A DNA stretch of 64,000 nucleotides from an uncultured Lachnospiraceae bacterium (GTDB lineage: Bacteria > Bacillota > Clostridia > Lachnospirales > Lachnospiraceae): the NCBI GenBank assembly GCA_910587095.1, contig CAJUMJ010000019.1, positions 124,001 through 188,000 on the forward strand, given 5' to 3'. Below are positions 24,588 to 32,691 of the stretch, piece by piece (positions within the stretch are counted from its first letter, which is position 1; each line of letters opens with the position of its first letter). Made by a program: the position numbers and the translations under genes. The notes under the pieces are model-generated. The model was not told the DNA's origin and searched no databases. It saw only the letters and a list, made by a program, of their open reading frames with translations.

Positions 24588-26483
24588 ATGGCTGTGATCA
24601 GAAACAGTTTGACCAGACTGGTGCGGACGCCTGCTAAGACGGCGCTTTTCTTTCTGCTGTTTTCCTCTGCGGTGGCTTTGGTCTGTGCGGGAGGGAGTCT
24701 GTGGAAACTTTGCGGGGACAATTTGCGGCGGTTTGAGGAGGTCTTTGTGACCATAGGCACGGTGGAGCAGATGCCGGAGCGGACGGAGCAGGAAGCCGTA
24801 TGGTATGCGGACGAGGAGGACTACCGGTATTTTAACAGGGCGATTTATGGGGAAACTATTTCTCCCGATGTGCTGGACTTTGAAGGCGCGGGATATCTGA
24901 GCGGGCCGGAGCAGCGGGCTTACTATGAGGCGTTGCCGCAGGACTATGCATTTAAGGAATGGGACGGGGGCTTATGGCAGTTTATGGTGGTGGAGGCGTC
25001 TCCGCTTGAGGATTGCGTGCCTTCTGGTCCCGTTAGGATGGAGCTTAAGAATGTGCTGTACAGCACCTATCCGCCCAATGTGTTCTACTTTTATCTGTGC
25101 GACCATAACAATGATAACCCAAAACCGCTGTACGCGGATAAGACCTATGTGATGGCGCTGGCGGATGGGTTTGCCCACGACTGGGACGAAAACGGCGCCG
25201 AAGCCAAATTTGAATATGTGCCGTTAGAAGGTCCTTATTCCACACAGGCTGACGTGAATGGGAACAGGCGGCCCACCGATCTGACGGGAGACTGGATTGC
25301 GGAGGTGACGCCTGGATTTTACGGGACCAAGGAGGGGCAGGATTGGCTGCGGCTCTGTGAGGAATGTGTGCTGCGCGGCTCGAAGCATCTGTCTTTTCCC
25401 GTGACGGCAACGGAAGATCTGAATCTGGTCATGGCGTTTTATAATAAGCAGGCATATCTCTCGGAGGGGGAGTTTCTTTCGGAAGAGGATTATATGCAGG
25501 GAAACAAGGTGTGTATGATTTCTGCCGCTTTTGCCAGAGTGAACGGTTTGCGGGTGGGAGATTCCTTGCATCTGGCGCTGCGCTATGCCAACTATGCGAC
25601 TTCCCCGAATTTGGGCAGTATGGGTAACTGGGGAGGAAGGTTGAAAGCTGACGGCGGGGTTTACGATGTTTTTGAGGAGAGCGACTATACGATCAAGGGC
25701 ATTTATGATGTGGGCGTCGGCACGGTAGAGGGAGGCTGGGGGTATCTGTTGGAGAGAAACGAGGTATTTATTCCCACCGCTTCCATCAAAAACAGCAACG
25801 TGGATAACATTGCGTTCTACGGTCCCATGAAAGGCTACACCACCTCCTTTAGGATTCCCAACGGAAGCGGGAGTATCGAGAAATATAAAAGACTGTGGGA
25901 GGCGCAGGGGATAGACCATCTGGAAATCACATTTTACGACGGCGGTTACACCAAGCTGGAGGGCGGGCTGAAAAATATGCGGACCATGTCCGTTATTCTC
26001 CTGACGACGGGCATGGTAAGCGCGGTCTGTATCGTGGTCTTTTTCTGCCATCTCTTTATCACAAAACAGAAAAAGCAGACGGTGGTTGAGCGATGCCTTG
26101 GCATGACGAAAGGATCCTGCGCCCGCTCACTCCTTACCGGCGTACTGGTGATCGCCCTTGCGGGAAGTATGACGGGTAGTTTTGCGGGGCAGTTTTTCGC
26201 GGGGCGGGTTGCGGCGCAAATGGCATCTGCGGAAACTTTCGACACCAGGTTCAGCAACGGGGAAGTGCAGTTTAACATGGAAAAGAGCGGGGAGGACATG
26301 GCGGATGAGAGTGCGGACGGCAACGAGATAGCAAAGTCCGCGTATCTGACGAAGACGGATTGGCGGATATCGGCTCTTGGAGGAGGGCTGATATTCCTGT
26401 TCACGATGGGAACGGCTTTTGGGGGAGTATACAGGAATCTGCGCGAGGAGCCGCTTGCTCTTCTGGCGGAGGCGGTAAAATAG
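24588..26483 (+). CDS. ABC transporter permease, MacB/FtsX type, large extracellular domain
   Basis: The 631-residue protein has an N-terminal helix (TALFFLLFSSAVALVCAGG), about 440 extracellular residues, then three C-terminal helices starting at VILLTTGMVSAVCIVVFF with the cytoplasmic segment KKQTVVERCLGMTKGSCARSL. It pairs with the preceding permease and the ATPase at 26978. The beginning of its extracellular part (FVTIGTVEQMPE, AGYLSGPEQRAYY) is related to the truncated protein that follows (FITIGTAAKKPD, ATYLTEPEKRVYW), which suggests tandem duplication. GGAGG precedes the ATG. Function beyond ABC export or signalling cannot be stated. Confidence 0.82.
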   Translation: MAVIRNSLTRLVRTPAKTALFFLLFSSAVALVCAGGSLWKLCGDNLRRFEEVFVTIGTVEQMPERTEQEAVWYADEEDYRYFNRAIYGETISPDVLDFEGAGYLSGPEQRAYYEALPQDYAFKEWDGGLWQFMVVEASPLEDCVPSGPVRMELKNVLYSTYPPNVFYFYLCDHNNDNPKPLYADKTYVMALADGFAHDWDENGAEAKFEYVPLEGPYSTQADVNGNRRPTDLTGDWIAEVTPGFYGTKEGQDWLRLCEECVLRGSKHLSFPVTATEDLNLVMAFYNKQAYLSEGEFLSEEDYMQGNKVCMISAAFARVNGLRVGDSLHLALRYANYATSPNLGSMGNWGGRLKADGGVYDVFEESDYTIKGIYDVGVGTVEGGWGYLLERNEVFIPTASIKNSNVDNIAFYGPMKGYTTSFRIPNGSGSIEKYKRLWEAQGIDHLEITFYDGGYTKLEGGLKNMRTMSVILLTTGMVSAVCIVVFFCHLFITKQKKQTVVERCLGMTKGSCARSLLTGVLVIALAGSMTGSFAGQFFAGRVAAQMASAETFDTRFSNGEVQFNMEKSGEDMADESADGNEIAKSAYLTKTDWRISALGGGLIFLFTMGTAFGGVYRNLREEPLALLAEAVK

Positions 26484-26497
26484 AAGGGAGAGCTCGG

Positions 26498-26938
26498 ATG
26501 AAGCATTATATGAAACAGATGCTGCGCACACCGTTACAGTCGCTTTTCATCGTTGCACTTATTATGATCGTGACGGTGATGCTTGTGGTGGGCGGCAATC
26601 TATGGGCCGTCAGCGATAAGTTGTCGAAGGCGTATGCGGATGATTTTATTACCATCGGCACGGCCGCCAAGAAGCCGGATACTGTACAGGAATGTAAGGT
26701 GTGGGATGCAAAGAAGGGGGACTATCTGCTATACAAAGATTCCGTATATAACCGGTATGCAGCAAAAAAGGATCTGGCTTTTTCGGAGGCGACCTATCTG
26801 ACAGAGCCGGAAAAGCGGGTATATTGGGGGTCTTATGGGCCGGAATATGTGCACTTTGGCGGATATATGCTGGGGACGACGGTGGCGCTTTCGCTATTGG
26901 CGAGGGAAAATACGCTGGAATTATTGACGTCGGAGTAG
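26498..26938 (+). pseudogene. Truncated third ABC permease (N-terminal 146 residues only)
   Basis: From the ATG at 26498 (GGGAG 7 bases upstream) the reading frame gives a signal-anchor helix (SLFIVALIMIVTVMLVVGG) and the beginning of an extracellular domain that resembles the preceding permease, then ends at 26938 after MLGTTVALSLLARENTLELL. The three C-terminal helices of an FtsX-type permease are missing and no continuation is seen before the ATPase gene at 26978. It is either a deletion remnant of a duplicated permease or a retained small subunit. The start signals are intact, so it may still be translated. Confidence 0.7.
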
Positions 26939-26977
26939 AAACAGGAATACCGCGCAGGCGGTGGAATGGAGGAAAGA

Positions 26978-27655
26978 ATGGAAAAAATCATTGAGGCGGT
27001 AAATGTGAGTTATATCTACCAGACGAAGTATCAGAAGACCAAGGCGCTCTCGGAAGTGAACTGTTCCTTTGAGAGGGGAAAAGTGTACGCCATCACGGGC
27101 AAGTCAGGCAGCGGCAAGAGCACTTTTCTTTCGCTGCTCGCGGGGTTGGATGTGCCTACGGAAGGGGTGCTCAACGTGGAGGGAGAGGACATGCGGAAGA
27201 TGAACAGGGACGCTTACCGTCTGAACCGTGCCTCCGTGATCTATCAGGCGTTTCACCTGTTCCCCCTTCTGACGGTGATGGAGAACGTCATGTTCCCTAT
27301 GGAATTGCAGCATGTCGCTGCAAAGGAGGCGAAGGCAAGGGCACAGGAGTATCTGGCGAAGGTCGGTCTGCCGGAGACGCTCTACAAAAAGATGCCGGGG
27401 ATGATTAGCGGAGGGGAACAGCAGAGGGTTGCCATCGCCAGAGCCATCGCCGCAGGAGGGGAGATCCTTCTTGCCGACGAGCCTACGGGAAATCTGGACA
27501 GCCAGAATGAGAAGGTGATCGTGGACCTTCTTTGCAAGCTCGCTCACGAGGACAACTATGCAGTGATCGTGGTGACTCACAACGAGGCGGTGGCCGCAGC
27601 GGCGGATGTGGTCTACGGCATGTCGGACGGGGTGTTGTCGGTGGTGAGAGGGTAG
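26978..27655 (+). CDS. ABC transporter ATP-binding protein (MacB/LolD type)
   Basis: About 225 residues. The Walker A motif GKSGSGKS, Q-loop YQAFHLF, signature ISGGEQQRVAIARA, Walker B with EILLADEPTGNLDS and the H-loop VVTHNEA are all present, so it should be an active ATPase. It most resembles the MacB/LolD/FtsE group that works with FtsX-type permeases, matching its neighbours. I chose the ATG at 26978 because GGAGG lies 5 bases before it; the ATG at 26966 overlaps that site. It is the last gene of the sigma-permease cassette; no terminator is evident. Confidence 0.9.
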   Translation: MEKIIEAVNVSYIYQTKYQKTKALSEVNCSFERGKVYAITGKSGSGKSTFLSLLAGLDVPTEGVLNVEGEDMRKMNRDAYRLNRASVIYQAFHLFPLLTVMENVMFPMELQHVAAKEAKARAQEYLAKVGLPETLYKKMPGMISGGEQQRVAIARAIAAGGEILLADEPTGNLDSQNEKVIVDLLCKLAHEDNYAVIVVTHNEAVAAAADVVYGMSDGVLSVVRG

Positions 27656-27724
27656 GAGCGTTGCATCATCTTGTTTTTCTTGTTTTTTTAGTGTAGAAAA
27701 CCAGTTTAAAAATACTTTTAAATT

Positions 27725-27733
27725 TGTTATAAT
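27725..27733 (+). promoter_or_regulatory. Extended -10 promoter of the 60-residue protein gene
   Basis: TGTTATAAT is a perfect extended -10 (TGn-TATAAT) 33 bases before the ATG at 27766. The -35 region (TTTAAA at 27705-27710) is weak. Confidence 0.6.
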
Positions 27734-27765
27734 GAAAGAAAATAATAGCAAGGAGGCAGGATGAA

Positions 27766-27948
27766 ATGACAGAAAAGGAAATGTTAAAAATATCTGTGGA
27801 AGAGTTTTCAAGAGTACAGGACTGGATGGAACTGGCTGAAAAGGATTCCGATGTCTATAAGTCTTTAAAGAAAAGATATTTGGATTTAAAAGTGATTCTC
27901 ACTTCATCCGGCGTAATTCTTACGGATATAGATAGGATGAAAGAGTAA
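27766..27948 (+). CDS. Small protein, family of unknown function (paralogue of 46753-46944)
   Basis: Sixty residues, acidic/basic and helical in appearance, ending SSGVILTDIDRMKE. It is clearly related to the 63-residue protein at 46753 (shared pattern F..(V/I)Q..M.LA.K....Y..LK..YL..K..L..SGV.L.DID..KE). An AGGAGG site lies 8 bases before the ATG (the ATG at 27766), it has its own extended -10 promoter and a terminator follows. The two copies of an otherwise unknown family, each monocistronic-looking in a different context, argue that both are real genes. No domain is recognised. Confidence 0.75.
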   Translation: MTEKEMLKISVEEFSRVQDWMELAEKDSDVYKSLKKRYLDLKVILTSSGVILTDIDRMKE

Positions 27949-27995
27949 AAAGAACACTGGAAAAATCAATCTGCCTGTGATAGAATAAACACGTT

Positions 27996-28037
27996 GGGAC
28001 AAAGAAGTCTGAAAGGATTTTTTTGTCCCTTTTTTTG
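27996..28037 (+). terminator. Terminator between the small gene and purF (or purF attenuator)
   Basis: GGGACAAA (27996-28003) pairs with TTTGTCCC (28022-28029), followed by eight T. It ends the small gene; if purF transcripts start upstream it could act as an attenuator. Confidence 0.8.
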
Positions 28038-28040
28038 CGT

Positions 28041-28179
28041 GCATAAGCAGAGTCAGAAAGCGTCAGAGACAGGATACATGCTTGCATGTAAGGCTGTCTC
28101 TGACGGTTTATGCCGAGCAACGCGAACGAGAAATGCGAAGCATTTCGACTCTGCATATGCGCATAAGCAGAGTCAGAAA
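28041..28179. repeat. Structured repeat block in the purF leader
   Basis: The 19-bp GCATAAGCAGAGTCAGAAA occurs at 28041-28059 and 28161-28179. Between them are a 12-bp inverted repeat CGTCAGAGACAG/CTGTCTCTGACG (28061-28105), GAAATGC/GCATTTC (28130-28146) and GACTCTGC/GCAGAGTC (28147-28174). A related ATAAGCAGAGTGAGAAAA occurs at 8541-8558 before tpiA. The block is open in both directions by chance, but I see no credible protein in it. It ends just before the purF ribosome binding site. Confidence 0.75.
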
Positions 28180-28194
28180 ACGGAGGAAGATAAC

Positions 28195-29577
28195 ATGGCG
28201 GAAATAAAAGAGGCATGTGGCGTTGTCGGCATGTACGGGCCGGAGGGTGAGAATGTGGCGCACTCCCTCTACTACGGGCTGACAGCCCTGCAGCACAGAG
28301 GGCAGGAAGCGTGCGGCATGGCGGTTTCCAGAACCGATAGGGAACGGGGCAACGTGTGTTTTCATAAGAATCTGGGACTGGTGAGCGAGGTACTCACGAA
28401 GGAAGTGTTGGAGAAGATGGACGGCAATATCGGTCTGGGACATGTGCGGTATTCTACTACGGGGGCGTCTGTCGCCGAGAATGCACAGCCGCTGGTGCTA
28501 TCCTATATCAAGGGGACGCTTGCGCTTGCCCACAACGGCAATCTGATCAACACGCCGGAGTTAAAGTGGGAGCTGATCCAGAGCGGGGCGATTTTCCACA
28601 CGACCACGGATTCGGAGGTGATTGCTTTCCATATCGCGAGGGAGCGGGTCCATTCGGAGACGGTGGAGGAGGCGGTATACAGGACGGCGCTGAAAATCAA
28701 GGGCGGCTATGCGCTGGTCATTATGAGTCCGCGGAAGCTGATCGGTGTGCGGGATCCTTACGGCATAAAACCCCTGTGTCTCGGAAAACGGGAAGAGCTC
28801 TATGTGCTTGCCTCGGAGTCCTGCGCACTGGAGGCTGTGGGGGCTTCTTTGGTGCGGGATATCCTGCCGGGTGAGGTGGTCACGATTTCCGGCGGGGAAG
28901 TCAAATCACAGATGTTGCCGAAAGAGGGATGGTGTGCCCACTGCATTTTTGAGTATATTTATTTTGCCAGGCTGGACAGTACAATGGACGGCGTGCGGGT
29001 GTATGACGCCAGAATCCGCGCGGGGAGAATGCTGGCAAAATCCTATCCCGTGGAGGCGGATCTGGTGACCGGCGTGCCGGAGTCGGGACTTCCGGCGGCG
29101 CAGGGCTACGCACAGGAGAGTGGCATACCCTTTGGACTTGCTTTTTATAAAAACAGTTACATAGGCAGAACTTTCATCAAGCCGACTCAGACGGAGCGGG
29201 AATCCGCTGTCCGAATGAAGCTTGGCGTGCTGGAAACGGCGGTAAAAGAGAAACGGATCGTGTTGGTGGATGATTCCATTGTGAGGGGAACCACCATAGC
29301 CAACCTGATCCGTTTGTTGAAGGAAGCGGGAGCGCGAAAAGTGCATGTGAGAATCAGCTCGCCGCCTTTTCTCTATCCGTGTTATTTCGGCACCGATGTG
29401 CCCTCCAACTCCCAGCTCATCGCTGCGAACCACAGTGAGGAGGCGATACGGGAGATGATCGGAGCGGATTCCCTCGGTTATCTGCGCAGGGAGGATCTTT
29501 CGGAGATGGCAAAAGGTCTGTCCCTGTGCAAAGCGTGTTTTGACGGTGTGTATCCGATGGACTGCAGCGGAATTTGA
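28195..29577 (+). CDS. purF: Amidophosphoribosyltransferase
   Basis: PurF makes 5-phosphoribosylamine from PRPP and glutamine, the first committed step of purine synthesis. From the ATG at 28195 it has 460 residues. A short propeptide MAEIKEA precedes the catalytic Cys8 (CGVVGMYG), which becomes the N-terminal nucleophile after processing. Further signs are LTALQHRGQEACGMA, GLGHVRYSTTG, AHNGNL, and the PRPP site VLVDDSIVRGTT. The cysteines CSGI at the end and in LCKACFDGVYPMDC fit the iron-sulfur type of PurF seen in Bacillus and clostridia. GGAGGAAG gives the ribosome binding site; a longer frame from 27994 only translates the repeat block. It is not next to other pur genes. Confidence 0.96.
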   Translation: MAEIKEACGVVGMYGPEGENVAHSLYYGLTALQHRGQEACGMAVSRTDRERGNVCFHKNLGLVSEVLTKEVLEKMDGNIGLGHVRYSTTGASVAENAQPLVLSYIKGTLALAHNGNLINTPELKWELIQSGAIFHTTTDSEVIAFHIARERVHSETVEEAVYRTALKIKGGYALVIMSPRKLIGVRDPYGIKPLCLGKREELYVLASESCALEAVGASLVRDILPGEVVTISGGEVKSQMLPKEGWCAHCIFEYIYFARLDSTMDGVRVYDARIRAGRMLAKSYPVEADLVTGVPESGLPAAQGYAQESGIPFGLAFYKNSYIGRTFIKPTQTERESAVRMKLGVLETAVKEKRIVLVDDSIVRGTTIANLIRLLKEAGARKVHVRISSPPFLYPCYFGTDVPSNSQLIAANHSEEAIREMIGADSLGYLRREDLSEMAKGLSLCKACFDGVYPMDCSGI

Positions 29578-29612
29578 CGTAGCGTCCGTTTAACGGAAGA
29601 TGTATCGTCAAA
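29573..29612. terminator. Hairpin between convergent purF and lnpA
   Basis: TTTGACG (29573-29579) pairs with CGTCAAA (29606-29612), with an inner CCGTT/AACGG. It lies across the two convergent stop codons and lacks a long T-tract, so it is a weak bidirectional terminator at best. Confidence 0.45.
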
Positions 29613-31779
29613 GCTCGCGATAGTCGATCCATTTCAGCTCCATAGGTGACAGGGAAAGCTTCGCTTTCAAGGAGCCGTCGATATAGAGATCCGTTTCCTT
29701 TTGCTGTTGGGTGTTGTTGATCACGGCGATCATTCCTGTCTTTTCAAAGACAGCGATCTCGGTTTCCACATCGGAGACATAGTATTTTTTCATTTCCTCC
29801 TCGCGGTGTGCCGCATAATAGATCGCGCGAAGCAGGATGCGACAGTTTTGCGGGGAGTAGGGCAGTCCCGTGAAGTAGACGCTGCGCCCTTTGCCGTATT
29901 CGTTAACCACGAGGCGGCTGTATTTGCCATCCATATCGAGGATCTGGTAATGTTCGCCCTGGGCGTAAATACGGCTCTTTCCCTCGCCGAAATCTATGTC
30001 GCCAGTCACGTCTTCCAGGATAAAGTGCTCGCGATCCAGCTCATTATATTTGTCGGTGCTCATGGAGAAGCCGAGTTCTCTGTCCACCCCGAGGACATCG
30101 CTTAACTGGAAGAAGCGTCCCTGATATTGGCATGCGGTGGGTTCGCCGACACCAATGAAACCGCCGCCCTCATCCACGAAACGGCGCAGGGCGCAGACCA
30201 GATCAGGATCCTTCCAGTTTTCGCCGCCGCTGAAAGCGGTGTAAGCGTCACCGGCATTGATGATAACCCGGATCGCCGGATCGATGCCTTGCTTCATCTC
30301 CTCAAAGGTAATGAATTCCACGTCGATGGGCATACCGCTCAACGCCTCGATTACGCCCACATAGGAATAGATTTCGCGATACCAGAGGGCGTGGTGCACC
30401 TGATTTGCCATAAAGCGGCGCAGATTTCCCCAACTGTTGAGGACAGCCACCTTGAAAGGCGCGGTGTAAGCTTTGGAGCCTTGCATGTTGGCGTGAATCT
30501 GGCGGAACTCCGTCACAACCTGATTGATACGGTCGATAAAGCCCGGCCACTCGCTTGCCAGCTTCAGATAGCCGCCGTAGCCGATCCGGTCCACGGGGGA
30601 GCGCAGGATAGCGCGGCGGGCCTTGAGCCAGTTGTCCTTCGACTCGCCTATGGGATCGCCGCCCTCGGTGAACACGTCAGGGAAAAAGTAGGGTAAAAGC
30701 CTTCCCTCCGTATATTTCACGCCCTGGATGTCGGAGATCATGCGCAGGGTAACGCCGTCACCTACGGAGCCGACAACCGCGTCCAGACCGATATTCTTAA
30801 AGTATTTGCCGAAAGGCTCGGTGCCGATCCAGTGGTCGCCTAAGAACATCATGGCTTCCTTGCCGTAGCCGTGAACGATATCCACCAGCTCTTTTGCGAG
30901 CTTGCTCACTTCGATCTGCTGGAATTCGACAAAATCCAAAAACTCCTTCGAGGGTTTACGGAAGATGGAGTTGTGGTAACCTTCGTCCACGATGTATTCC
31001 GGGCGGAAAGGGTAGCCCGCCCATTTTTCAAACTGCTCCAGAATATAGGGACTGACGCTCGCGCTGTAGCCGAACCACTCTACGAACTTTTCCCGCTTCT
31101 GGTCGTCGAAAGTCAGGGTGAACTGATGGAAAAAGGTGGTGAAACGAACCACGTCAACGCTGGGATTTTCCTCGCACCAGCGTTTTAACTTTTCTTTCAC
31201 ATATGCCTGGGTTTTGGGCTGACGCACGTCGAAGGTAAGCTGGTGGGGGGCGTCCTTCCAGTCGTTGGTAATAAAATTGTACATATGCACGGGATCCCAG
31301 ATCAGGAAAGCAAGAAAACTTACAGTATACTGATGGTATGGAACGGTGTCGATCACCACCTCGCCCGTACTCTCGTCATACTGCCAATGGTCTGTGGGGA
31401 CAATTTCCCCGGTCGTTCTGTCAATGACTTCCCACCAGCGCTTCGGGTCGTCGATTGTGTTGACTTTGAGCTGCTGGGTGTGGAAACCTTTCATCAGCCG
31501 GATGCGCAGCGTTTTGTCCTTAGCGGTCACGCGGTCGCTGATCAGGTATTCCTGCTGGATCTCTTCGGGATTTGCCTCGGCCCAGGCATTGTCCTTCCTG
31601 GTGGTGTAATAAGTGGCGTAGATTTTGGCGTCCTGGGAAAGAAGGGCTTCGGGCATGTCCGTCCCGTCACAGTCTCTCAGGGCATCCGCGCCCAGAAGAT
31701 TCTTAAGCCGTATGGTTTCCTCTACCATATCGACGTCTGTGGGCAGAGTCAGCCGCCCGGTGGTGTTTTCGTTTTGCAT
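29608..31779 (-). CDS. lnpA: 1,3-beta-galactosyl-N-acetylhexosamine phosphorylase (GH112)
   Basis: GH112 enzymes phosphorolyse galacto-N-biose and/or lacto-N-biose (mucin and milk glycan disaccharides) to galactose 1-phosphate and the N-acetylhexosamine; a sister group acts on galactosyl-rhamnose. The 723 residues fit the family length. GRLTLPTDVDMVEETIRL (8-25), the TIM-barrel segment MMFLGDHWIGTEPFGKYF with D315 as the likely catalytic acid, and the central VGSVGDGVTLRM are recognisable. The protein lacks a signal peptide, so it works in the cytoplasm after uptake. GGAGGATATT precedes the ATG. It lies 51 bases after tetR on the same strand and is probably cotranscribed with it. Exact substrate preference cannot be settled here. 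Confidence 0.9.
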   Translation of the reverse strand: MQNENTTGRLTLPTDVDMVEETIRLKNLLGADALRDCDGTDMPEALLSQDAKIYATYYTTRKDNAWAEANPEEIQQEYLISDRVTAKDKTLRIRLMKGFHTQQLKVNTIDDPKRWWEVIDRTTGEIVPTDHWQYDESTGEVVIDTVPYHQYTVSFLAFLIWDPVHMYNFITNDWKDAPHQLTFDVRQPKTQAYVKEKLKRWCEENPSVDVVRFTTFFHQFTLTFDDQKREKFVEWFGYSASVSPYILEQFEKWAGYPFRPEYIVDEGYHNSIFRKPSKEFLDFVEFQQIEVSKLAKELVDIVHGYGKEAMMFLGDHWIGTEPFGKYFKNIGLDAVVGSVGDGVTLRMISDIQGVKYTEGRLLPYFFPDVFTEGGDPIGESKDNWLKARRAILRSPVDRIGYGGYLKLASEWPGFIDRINQVVTEFRQIHANMQGSKAYTAPFKVAVLNSWGNLRRFMANQVHHALWYREIYSYVGVIEALSGMPIDVEFITFEEMKQGIDPAIRVIINAGDAYTAFSGGENWKDPDLVCALRRFVDEGGGFIGVGEPTACQYQGRFFQLSDVLGVDRELGFSMSTDKYNELDREHFILEDVTGDIDFGEGKSRIYAQGEHYQILDMDGKYSRLVVNEYGKGRSVYFTGLPYSPQNCRILLRAIYYAAHREEEMKKYYVSDVETEIAVFEKTGMIAVINNTQQQKETDLYIDGSLKAKLSLSPMELKWIDYREL

Positions 31780-31830
31780 AATATCCTCCGTTTTTCTGTA
31801 TTTATGATAAAAAGTTTCTTGATTTTTTCG

Positions 31831-32451
31831 CTACTCTGACAGGCTCAGGTAGCTTAGCGTTCCTTCGGATAGTCCGGTTCCCTGCTCCAAAAGGGAAATC
31901 AGGCCTCGTATGGTGTACTCGCAGTCATCTGGTGTGGTGGAGAGAAAGGTGTTGTTCAGCTTGACGCCAAGGACAATCAGCACAATCTCTGCCAGAGCTT
32001 CCGGGTAGTCAAAATGTATTTCCCCGGCCGTGATCCCCTGTCTGATAATCTTAGCCAGATTAGGCTTTAATTCCGAGATCAGATAGTTTAAATATTTTTG
32101 ATGCAGATAAGCCGATTCCTGCATGGTAATGGTACGACTTTTTTCGCTGCCCTGTTTCAGAAAGGCGGTGGCAGAGCTGCGGCAGGCCTGAAACAGCATA
32201 GCCATACGTGTAAAAGGCGGAATATCCGTCTGATCGGCCAGACTTTTGGCTGTCTGCAGGGGCGCTTCGTAATTTCTCCGAATCAATGCGTCTAGAATTG
32301 CCTCTTTTGAGGGAAAATAGTAGTAGATGCTGCCCTTGCCGATACCGGCTTTTGCCGCTATATCGCTCACGGAGATGTTTTGCATACTTTTGTCGATCAT
32401 AAGCTGCTGGAGCGCATCTAAAATTCTGTCATATTTTTGTGTGTCTGCCAT
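31831..32451 (-). CDS. TetR family transcriptional regulator
   Basis: About 206 residues. The N-terminal helix-turn-helix KYDRILDALQQLM...NISVSDIAAKAGIGKGSIYYYFPSKEAILDAL is classic TetR; the C-terminal half would bind the effector. I start it at 32451 (MADTQKYDR) because AAAGG lies 9 bases upstream; a frame from 32493 adds 14 residues without a site. It has its own promoter at 32484-32512, is divergent from the SCP2-to-ligase operon, and two palindromic operators lie in between (32576-32634). It is followed by lnpA on the same strand. The likely regulon is the divergent operon and itself; the effector could be an acyl product. Confidence 0.88.
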   Translation of the reverse strand: MADTQKYDRILDALQQLMIDKSMQNISVSDIAAKAGIGKGSIYYYFPSKEAILDALIRRNYEAPLQTAKSLADQTDIPPFTRMAMLFQACRSSATAFLKQGSEKSRTITMQESAYLHQKYLNYLISELKPNLAKIIRQGITAGEIHFDYPEALAEIVLIVLGVKLNNTFLSTTPDDCEYTIRGLISLLEQGTGLSEGTLSYLSLSE

Positions 32452-32483
32452 AGTGAGCGCCTTTCTTTGAGGAATCTGTGTCG

Positions 32484-32512
32484 ATTGTATCACACATTAA
32501 GGGGCGGGACAA
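32484..32512 (-). promoter_or_regulatory. Promoter of tetR-lnpA
   Basis: Reverse strand TTGTCC (32507-32512), 17-base spacer, TACAAT (32484-32489), about 33 bases before the tetR start. Another reverse -10-like TATAAT lies at 32558-32563. Confidence 0.65.
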
Positions 32513-32575
32513 TGATCTTAACGGTATTGGAAAATAAAATTTTCGATTGTTCTGAAAATTATACCGGTAAAGAGG

Positions 32576-32605
32576 TTGACCGGTGGTCGAAAGATGTGCT
32601 ATTGT
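32576..32605 (+). promoter_or_regulatory. Promoter of the SCP2-condensation-ligase operon, overlapped by a TetR operator
   Basis: TTGACC (32576-32581), 18-base spacer, TATTGT (32600-32605). The -35 is part of the palindrome-like TTGACCGGTGGTCGAA (32576-32591), so a bound TetR dimer would block polymerase. Confidence 0.65.
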
Positions 32606-32617
32606 TAATGAGATGAA

Positions 32618-32634
32618 GTCGACCAATGGTCGAA
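32618..32634. promoter_or_regulatory. Second TetR-type operator
   Basis: TCGACCAATGGTCGA (32619-32633) is a 7+1+7 perfect palindrome, with the same GACC..GGTC core as the site at 32576-32591. The two centres are about 42 bases apart, four helical turns, on either side of the start region. Confidence 0.75.
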
Positions 32635-32691
32635 AAAGGTTGAAATTTTAAGAGTGGGGAGAAGAAACTCCCGCGAGGAGGAAGAGGTAAA

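Noticed and set aside
27994..28194. A 67-residue N-terminal extension of PurF
   Set aside because: It only translates the repeat block. The ATG at 28195 has a GGAGG site and gives the normal short propeptide before the catalytic cysteine.
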